Assembly (NCBI RefSeq): GCF_007050985.1
Contig: NZ_VHSF01000001.1
Coordinates: forward strand, 124,001-188,000
Direction of reading: 5' to 3'
DNA from: Christiangramia sabulilitoris
Lineage (GTDB): Bacteria > Bacteroidota > Bacteroidia > Flavobacteriales > Flavobacteriaceae
DNA: 64,000 nucleotides
In this document: positions 59,387 to 64,000 of the stretch, piece by piece
How positions within the stretch are numbered: position 1 is the first letter of the stretch
Layout: every line of letters begins with the position of its first letter
Program-made: the position numbers and the translations under genes
Notes under the pieces: generated by a model
What the model was told of the DNA's origin: nothing
Seen by the model: only the letters and a program-made list of their open reading frames with translations
Database searches by the model: none

Positions 59387-61570
59387 TTATTTTTTTGTAG
59401 CCTGTACAAGCTCCAGTTGTTCTAACCCAACTGATGTTGTAAACATACCATAATTTACAATCGCTTTACCTTTTTCAATATTATCAATTGAACCTACAGC
59501 TTTTCCATCTTCCAGTCTAACACGGTCACCGATCTTTAATTTTGCCTTAGGCTTGTTAGCTTCCTGTTTTTTTAACTGCTCTTCTTTTTTCTTTACTTCT
59601 TTTTTCTTCTCCCTGATAGGCTGGATCTTCTTCTGAACTTCCTGCTTTATCTGTCGTTCTTTTGCTTTCTTTTTCTTTTGTACTCTGGCATCTTCCTTCT
59701 TCCTTTTTGAATTTTCTATTTCAACGATCTTAAGCAGCTCACCAATTAGCTCCTTTTTCTTTTTATTGTTGAAATATTTTTCGCTCAGGTCATTTACTTT
59801 CTGGCCTAGATAGATCAATCGCTGGTTGGCATCATAAAGTTCCTGGAAATTTTCCAGTTTTTGCTGCACCCTTGAATTGATCTCTTCAAGTTTTTCTTTT
59901 TCTGCAGCGGCTTTTTCTTCTTTCGTTTTTAGAGAATCTGTTGTTTTTCTCAAAACAGATCTTTCCTTCTGAAGTTTCGCAATACTCCTGTCGAACCTGA
60001 TCTTTCCTTTTTCAACTTTCTTTTTTGAGCGGTTGATCAGGCTATAAGGAATGCCATTTTTCTGCGCTACTTCAAAAGTAAATGAGCTACCTGCCTCCCC
60101 AACCTGAAGTTTATAGACAGGCTCGAGAGTTTGATTGTCGAACATCATATTGGCATTGCTCATATCTGGCAATTCATTCGCTAATTTCTTCAAATTTGCA
60201 TAATGAGTGGTAAGTATACCATAGGAACCTTTCTCGTAGAATACCTCCAGGAAGGTTTCAGCTAATGCACCGCCAAGTTCGGGATCACTACCGGTACCAA
60301 ATTCATCTATGAGAAAGAGAGTCTTGTCATCACATTTCCTCAGGAAATAATTCATATTCTTCAGCCTGTAACTATAGGTGCTCAGGTGGTTTTCGATAGA
60401 TTGATTATCGCCGATATCGGTGAGTACCTTGTCAAATAAACACATGCGGCTGTATTCATGAACCGGGATTAGAATTCCGCTTTGGATCATGACCTGTAAA
60501 AGTCCCACGGTTTTCAGGGTAATACTTTTTCCTCCAGCATTAGGTCCGGAAATAACCATAATACGGTTATCTGGCATTAACTCTATACTTTGAGGATAGG
60601 TTTTATCGCCCTTTCTCTTATTACTTAAATAGAGTAGCGGGTGGTAGGCATCCTTTAAATGTAGTTCCCTATCACGGGTTATTTTAGGCAGGATACCATT
60701 GATCTTTTCGGCATATTTAGATTTCGCCGATATAACATCCATATCACTTAAAAGGTCCTGGTATGTTATAAGGTCTTCACGGTAAGGCCGGGCAAATTCA
60801 GTAAGTTCCTTTAAAATACGTTTTACCTCTTCTTTTTCTTCGTATTCCAGGTTATTCAGTTCCCTGGTGTATCTAAAGGTTGTTTCGGGCTGGATATAAA
60901 CAATACTCCCGGTTTTGGAATTACCCATGATGCCACCTTTTACCTTTCTTCTATACATCGCCTTTACCGCCAGCACCCTAACATTCTCCACTACACTTTC
61001 TTTGATCTCATCGAGATAGCCGGAAGCCAGGTACGAACTAAGAGCAGAATTGAAACTGGAATTTATTTTACCTCTTATGGAATTAATAGAACGCCTTAAT
61101 TCCTGTAGCAGGGGAGAAGCGTCATCTTTAATTTCCCCATACTTATCAATGATGCTGTCAATTCTATCAGAAAGGCTGGTATTATATTCCAGGTGTGAAA
61201 CTGTTTCTGATAATGCCGGGTATATTTCCCTGTATTTTCTGAAATATTTCAGATGCGTGTTTACAATCTCTGTGATCGAAGAAATTTTCCGAAATCCGGT
61301 GATCTCAATAACTGAACCATCGATCCCTAAAAGTTTAATTTCAGACTGAATAGAATCGAAACCATGATTTGGTATAGGCTGATCCTGGGTTTTAGAATTG
61401 AAATATTCATTGGTCTGGTTTAGACCAAAAACCGTCTTATTATAATTTGGATAAGGTTGAATACTTAGAGCTTTTTCTTTTCCCTGACCGGTTATGCACA
61501 TTTCACTAATTTGTTCACAAACTACCGGAAATTCAAGATCTTCGAGACTCCTGGAACTTATTTTAATCAT
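59387..61570 (-). CDS. MutS2-like DNA mismatch/recombination ATPase lacking a Smr domain
   Basis: A 727-residue ATPase of the MutS2 branch. Core and clamp helices occupy about 1-320. The ATPase domain has Walker A GPNAGGKS (342-349), then LFLIDEFGTGSDPELGGALAE and ILTTHYANLK. A long, very charged coiled coil (about 515-665) leads to a KOW-like end (KLKIGDRVRLEDGKAVGSIDNIEKGKAIVNYG). MutS2 proteins act on recombination intermediates or stalled ribosomes rather than mismatches. The C-terminal Smr nuclease domain usual in Bacillus MutS2 is absent. The ATG at 61570 faces ung. Confidence 0.93.
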   Translation of the reverse strand: MIKISSRSLEDLEFPVVCEQISEMCITGQGKEKALSIQPYPNYNKTVFGLNQTNEYFNSKTQDQPIPNHGFDSIQSEIKLLGIDGSVIEITGFRKISSITEIVNTHLKYFRKYREIYPALSETVSHLEYNTSLSDRIDSIIDKYGEIKDDASPLLQELRRSINSIRGKINSSFNSALSSYLASGYLDEIKESVVENVRVLAVKAMYRRKVKGGIMGNSKTGSIVYIQPETTFRYTRELNNLEYEEKEEVKRILKELTEFARPYREDLITYQDLLSDMDVISAKSKYAEKINGILPKITRDRELHLKDAYHPLLYLSNKRKGDKTYPQSIELMPDNRIMVISGPNAGGKSITLKTVGLLQVMIQSGILIPVHEYSRMCLFDKVLTDIGDNQSIENHLSTYSYRLKNMNYFLRKCDDKTLFLIDEFGTGSDPELGGALAETFLEVFYEKGSYGILTTHYANLKKLANELPDMSNANMMFDNQTLEPVYKLQVGEAGSSFTFEVAQKNGIPYSLINRSKKKVEKGKIRFDRSIAKLQKERSVLRKTTDSLKTKEEKAAAEKEKLEEINSRVQQKLENFQELYDANQRLIYLGQKVNDLSEKYFNNKKKKELIGELLKIVEIENSKRKKEDARVQKKKKAKERQIKQEVQKKIQPIREKKKEVKKKEEQLKKQEANKPKAKLKIGDRVRLEDGKAVGSIDNIEKGKAIVNYGMFTTSVGLEQLELVQATKK

Positions 61571-61583
61571 ATCAATTTTTCCC

Positions 61584-61607
61584 TACTTTTGAGGCTCTGC
61601 AAAGTTA
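61584..61607. promoter_or_regulatory. Facing -7 boxes for ung (+) and mutS2 (-)
   Basis: TACTTTTG at 61584-61591 (+) lies 27 bases before the ung ATG. TAACTTTG on the minus strand at 61600-61607 lies 30 bases before the mutS2 ATG. The boxes point towards each other with eight bases between, so the two transcripts would overlap at their 5' ends. Confidence 0.55.
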
Positions 61608-61617
61608 CTTAATTCTC

Positions 61618-62283
61618 ATGAACGTTAGAATACACGATAGCTGGAAAAAAGCGCTGGAATCTGAATTTGAAGAAGATTACTTTAAAAACCTGATTGAATT
61701 TGTAAAACAGGAGTATTCTGAACATAAGTGTTTTCCACCTGCACCACAGATCTTCGCAGCTTTTGATCATTCAAAATTTGAAGATACCAAAGTCGTCATC
61801 CTGGGTCAGGATCCATATCACGGCAGTGGTCAGGCCAATGGCCTGTGTTTTTCAGTCAATAATGGTGTTTCCTTTCCTCCATCCTTAAAAAATATTTTCA
61901 GGGAAATAGAGAACGATCTGGGAAAACCGGTTCCAATTACCGGAAATCTGGAAAGATGGGCAGACCAGGGCGTATTGCTTTTGAATGCAACTTTAACGGT
62001 AAGAGAAGGACAGGCAGGTTCTCATCAGAAAAAAGGCTGGGAAACCTTCACCGATAAGGTCATTAAAACTATTTCAGAAGAAAAAGAAAATGTAGTTTTC
62101 ATGCTTTGGGGTGGTTACGCACAAAAGAAAGTAAAGCTTATTGATGATTCTAAACATTTGATATTGACCAGTGGTCACCCTTCACCTTTAAGTGCGAATA
62201 GAGGTTATTGGTTCGGGAATAAACATTTTAGCAAAGCCAATGATTATCTGCAAAAAACTGGTAAAAAAGCCATCGACTGGTAA
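61618..62283 (+). CDS. ung: Uracil-DNA glycosylase
   Basis: A 221-residue family 1 UDG that removes uracil from DNA. The water-activating motif GQDPYHGSGQANGLCFSV contains the catalytic Asp, VLLLNATLTVREGQAGSHQKKGWE follows, and the minor-groove loop is LTSGHPSPLSANRGYWFGNKHF with the catalytic His. Length and motifs are fully normal. It is transcribed alone up to the terminator. Confidence 0.98.
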   Translation: MNVRIHDSWKKALESEFEEDYFKNLIEFVKQEYSEHKCFPPAPQIFAAFDHSKFEDTKVVILGQDPYHGSGQANGLCFSVNNGVSFPPSLKNIFREIENDLGKPVPITGNLERWADQGVLLLNATLTVREGQAGSHQKKGWETFTDKVIKTISEEKENVVFMLWGGYAQKKVKLIDDSKHLILTSGHPSPLSANRGYWFGNKHFSKANDYLQKTGKKAIDW

Positions 62284-62290
62284 AAATAAA

Positions 62291-62340
62291 AGCTGCCTCA
62301 AAACTTATAATTATTTAGTTCTGAAGCAGCTATTTTAATA
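62291..62340. terminator. Bidirectional intrinsic terminator after ung
   Basis: Arms agctgcctcaaaac (62291-62304) and gttctgaagcagct (62318-62331) pair at 12 of 14 positions and are followed by a T-rich stretch. It separates ung from the convergent secreted-protein gene. Confidence 0.75.
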
Positions 62341-62355
62341 CAATTAATCCACCTA

Positions 62356-64000
62356 CTAATTAACTATGAGCTTTTTAGAAGTCCTATCTACTTCGTTAGC
62401 CAACTGAATTATATAGGTTCCTGCAGGCAAAGAAGTATTTAAGGTAATCCTTCCTGACTGGACTGGATCTACTCTTTGTTCATGCAACTGAATTCCAACC
62501 ATATTGAAAACTTTAATTACTGAAGGCCGGTCAACATTCTCAAGTTGAACATTAACCTGTGAATCTGAAGGATTCGGACTCAAACTAATTTCCATACTTA
62601 TCTCTTCCGGATATACGATACTGGCTGTATTCACATTATTACACGGACCTTCGCTATCCCCATGGGCCAAATGCCTGCTTAACTGTTTTGAAGAAACACA
62701 TAAGGTGGTGAACCTACCATTATTCTCATGACAGATCACGATCTTATCTCCCCTGCAGTATGGATTCGGGTCGTTACAATCAGGGATTTTATCATTATCT
62801 GTATCGATACTATCATCCAGACCATCACAGACATCTTCACAATCAACCACGCCATCCCCATCTGAATCTATCGAAACTCCAAAGGCATCCACGCTTCCCG
62901 GACATGGGGAATTTTTCTCTAGGTCAATACATCCAGGCACATTATCACCGTCCCTGTCACTTGTGTCTTCGCGATTTTCACATCCACAAATTCCAGGATC
63001 TGTTTTTTGAGGATTTTGCGGACAGGCATCTAAACAGTCTGGAGTTCCATCGTTATCAGAATCCAGAAGATCGTCTGCCCCGGGACAAATATCCTCTGCA
63101 TCACAAACAGTATCTCCATCGGCATCAGGACAATCCTCACAGGCATCTCCAATACCATCTCCATTGCTATCTGCCTGGTCAGGATTAGAATTTTCCGGAC
63201 AGTTATCATTACAATCCAGCACACCATCACCATCGGAATCTATATCAGCTAAACCACAACCGCAGGCTCCTGGGGTAGTTTTATCTGCATCAGATGGACA
63301 TTCGTCAAGACAATCTGGAGTTCCATCATTATCAGCATCTGCCAGATCATTCCCACCGGGACAAATATCCTCTGCATCACAAACGGTATCTCCATCGGCA
63401 TCAGGACAATCCTCACAGGCATCTCCTATACCATCACCATTGCTATCTGCCTGGTCAGGATTAGAAGTTCCCGGACAGTTATCATTACAATCTGGTACGT
63501 TATCCCCGTCTGAATCTATATCGGCTACACCGCATCCACAAATTCCTGCTTCGGTTTTGTTAGCATCATCCGGGCAACCATCGTTACAATCTGGAGTGCC
63601 ATCACCGTCTGAATCTGTATCAGCGACACCACAACCACAGGTTCCGGGTTCAGTCTTATTAATATCATTCGGGCAGTTGTCGCAAAAATCTGGAGTTCCA
63701 TCATTATCAGCATCTGCCAGATCATTTCCTCCGGGGCAGATATCCTCTGCATCACATACGGTATCTCCATCGGCATCAGGACAATCCTCACAGGCATCTC
63801 CTATACCATTTCCATTGCTATCTGCCTGGTCAGGATTAGAAGTTCCCGGACAGTTATCATTACAATCTGGTACGTTATCCCCGTCTGAATCTATATCAGC
63901 TACACCACAACCACAGGTTCCTGCTTCGGTTTTGTTAGCATCATCCGGACAACTGTCGTTACAATCTGGAGTTCCATCGCCATCTGAATCTGTATCCGCG
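62356..64000 (-). CDS. Secreted thrombospondin type 3 repeat protein with a type IX sorting domain, N-terminus outside the window
   Basis: The frame is open from the stop at 62356 to the window edge, 548 codons; the GTG at 63222 is internal. Most of it is Asp-rich calcium-binding repeats of the thrombospondin type 3 kind (DSDGDGTPDCNDxCP). They form units of about 92 residues (DADGDTVCDAEDICPG to ACEDCP), one enlarged by a 33-residue sub-repeat. A short CHxxG-type segment (VICHENNGRFTTLCVSSKQLSRHLAHGDSEGPC) follows. The C-terminal 80 residues (LSPNPSDSQVNVQLENV ... GTYIIQLANEVDRTSKKLIVN) are a Por secretion/T9SS type A sorting domain. It should be a large extracellular or surface protein; no catalytic domain is visible in this part. 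Confidence 0.93.
   Translation of the reverse strand, partial: ADTDSDGDGTPDCNDSCPDDANKTEAGTCGCGVADIDSDGDNVPDCNDNCPGTSNPDQADSNGNGIGDACEDCPDADGDTVCDAEDICPGGNDLADADNDGTPDFCDNCPNDINKTEPGTCGCGVADTDSDGDGTPDCNDGCPDDANKTEAGICGCGVADIDSDGDNVPDCNDNCPGTSNPDQADSNGDGIGDACEDCPDADGDTVCDAEDICPGGNDLADADNDGTPDCLDECPSDADKTTPGACGCGLADIDSDGDGVLDCNDNCPENSNPDQADSNGDGIGDACEDCPDADGDTVCDAEDICPGADDLLDSDNDGTPDCLDACPQNPQKTDPGICGCENREDTSDRDGDNVPGCIDLEKNSPCPGSVDAFGVSIDSDGDGVVDCEDVCDGLDDSIDTDNDKIPDCNDPNPYCRGDKIVICHENNGRFTTLCVSSKQLSRHLAHGDSEGPCNNVNTASIVYPEEISMEISLSPNPSDSQVNVQLENVDRPSVIKVFNMVGIQLHEQRVDPVQSGRITLNTSLPAGTYIIQLANEVDRTSKKLIVN
62990..64000. repeat. Near-identical DNA repeats encoding the calcium-binding units
   Basis: The block beginning near 63110 recurs 276 bases on at about 63386 and again 375 bases further at about 63761, with stretches of more than 40 bases identical. 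The extra 99 bases in the last interval equal one added sub-repeat. All spacings are multiples of three. Confidence 0.85.

Noticed and set aside
63222-63222. GTG at 63222 as the start of the secreted protein
   Set aside because: The same frame and repeat pattern continue without a stop to the window edge, and no signal peptide follows the GTG.
62990-64000. CRISPR-like regular repeats
   Set aside because: The repeats are in frame, encode Asp-rich calcium-binding units and have no unique spacers or cas genes.

Overview
The window reads as chromosomal DNA of a marine-type member of the Flavobacteriaceae (Bacteroidota), perhaps near Gramella/Christiangramia; that genus guess rests only on overall resemblance. 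Supporting signs are AT-rich sequence, TAnnTTTG-type -7 promoter boxes, bacillithiol synthesis (BshA), a secreted protein with a type IX secretion sorting domain, Bacteroidota-style LptD and TamB, and a flexirubin/aryl-polyene pigment locus. I see no insertion sequence, prophage, CRISPR array or rRNA operon.

Layout. 1-4.1 kb: the 3' part of manA, an aldo/keto reductase, a small lipoprotein, a small unknown gene and a DUF1206 membrane protein. 4.1-6.9 kb: a leftward two-gene unit of an RsbQ-like alpha/beta hydrolase and a PAS hybrid histidine kinase. 7.2-8.0 kb: tRNA-Ser(GCT) and tRNA-Pro(TGG) transcribed leftward, followed by a tandem duplication of the tRNA-Pro 3' end and its terminator. 8.2-27 kb: the pigment locus, a divergent halogenase-like flavoprotein plus 16 rightward genes, mostly overlapping or nearly abutting. 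27-32 kb: a leftward run of methyltransferases, an AI-2E-type transporter, DUF4159, rsmE and tsaD. 32-37 kb: tamB. 36.8-38.1 kb: pfkA-mgsA. 38.1-43.5 kb: ridA-like, lptD, an amidase and an MlaD-type protein. 43.5-45.7 kb: a membrane Fe-S protein with a CCG-domain partner. 45.8-50.9 kb: a conserved unknown, a GH3/beta-lactamase fusion, bshA and a beta-barrel protein. 51-57.6 kb: a large FAD/Fe-S dehydrogenase, a PAS kinase with response regulator, and aroC. 57.6-62.3 kb: a dicarboxylate symporter, a DCC protein, mutS2 and ung. 62.4-64 kb: the C-terminal part of a secreted calcium-repeat protein that runs off the window.

How the pigment genes fit together: a tyrosine ammonia-lyase would make 4-coumarate, and a PaaK-like adenylating enzyme would activate it. 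One ACP, two ketosynthases with active cysteines, one cysteine-less chain-length-factor-like partner, a FabG reductase and two hot-dog dehydratases would build a conjugated aryl polyene. An acyltransferase, thioesterase, C45-type NTN hydrolase, LolA-like carrier, MMPL exporter, GT2 glycosyltransferase and NodB deacetylase would finish, move and place the product at the outer membrane. The dialkylresorcinol genes (darA/darB) expected for true flexirubins are not between 8 and 27 kb, so the final product is open. Genes without a stated overlap were assigned to operons by orientation and spacing only.
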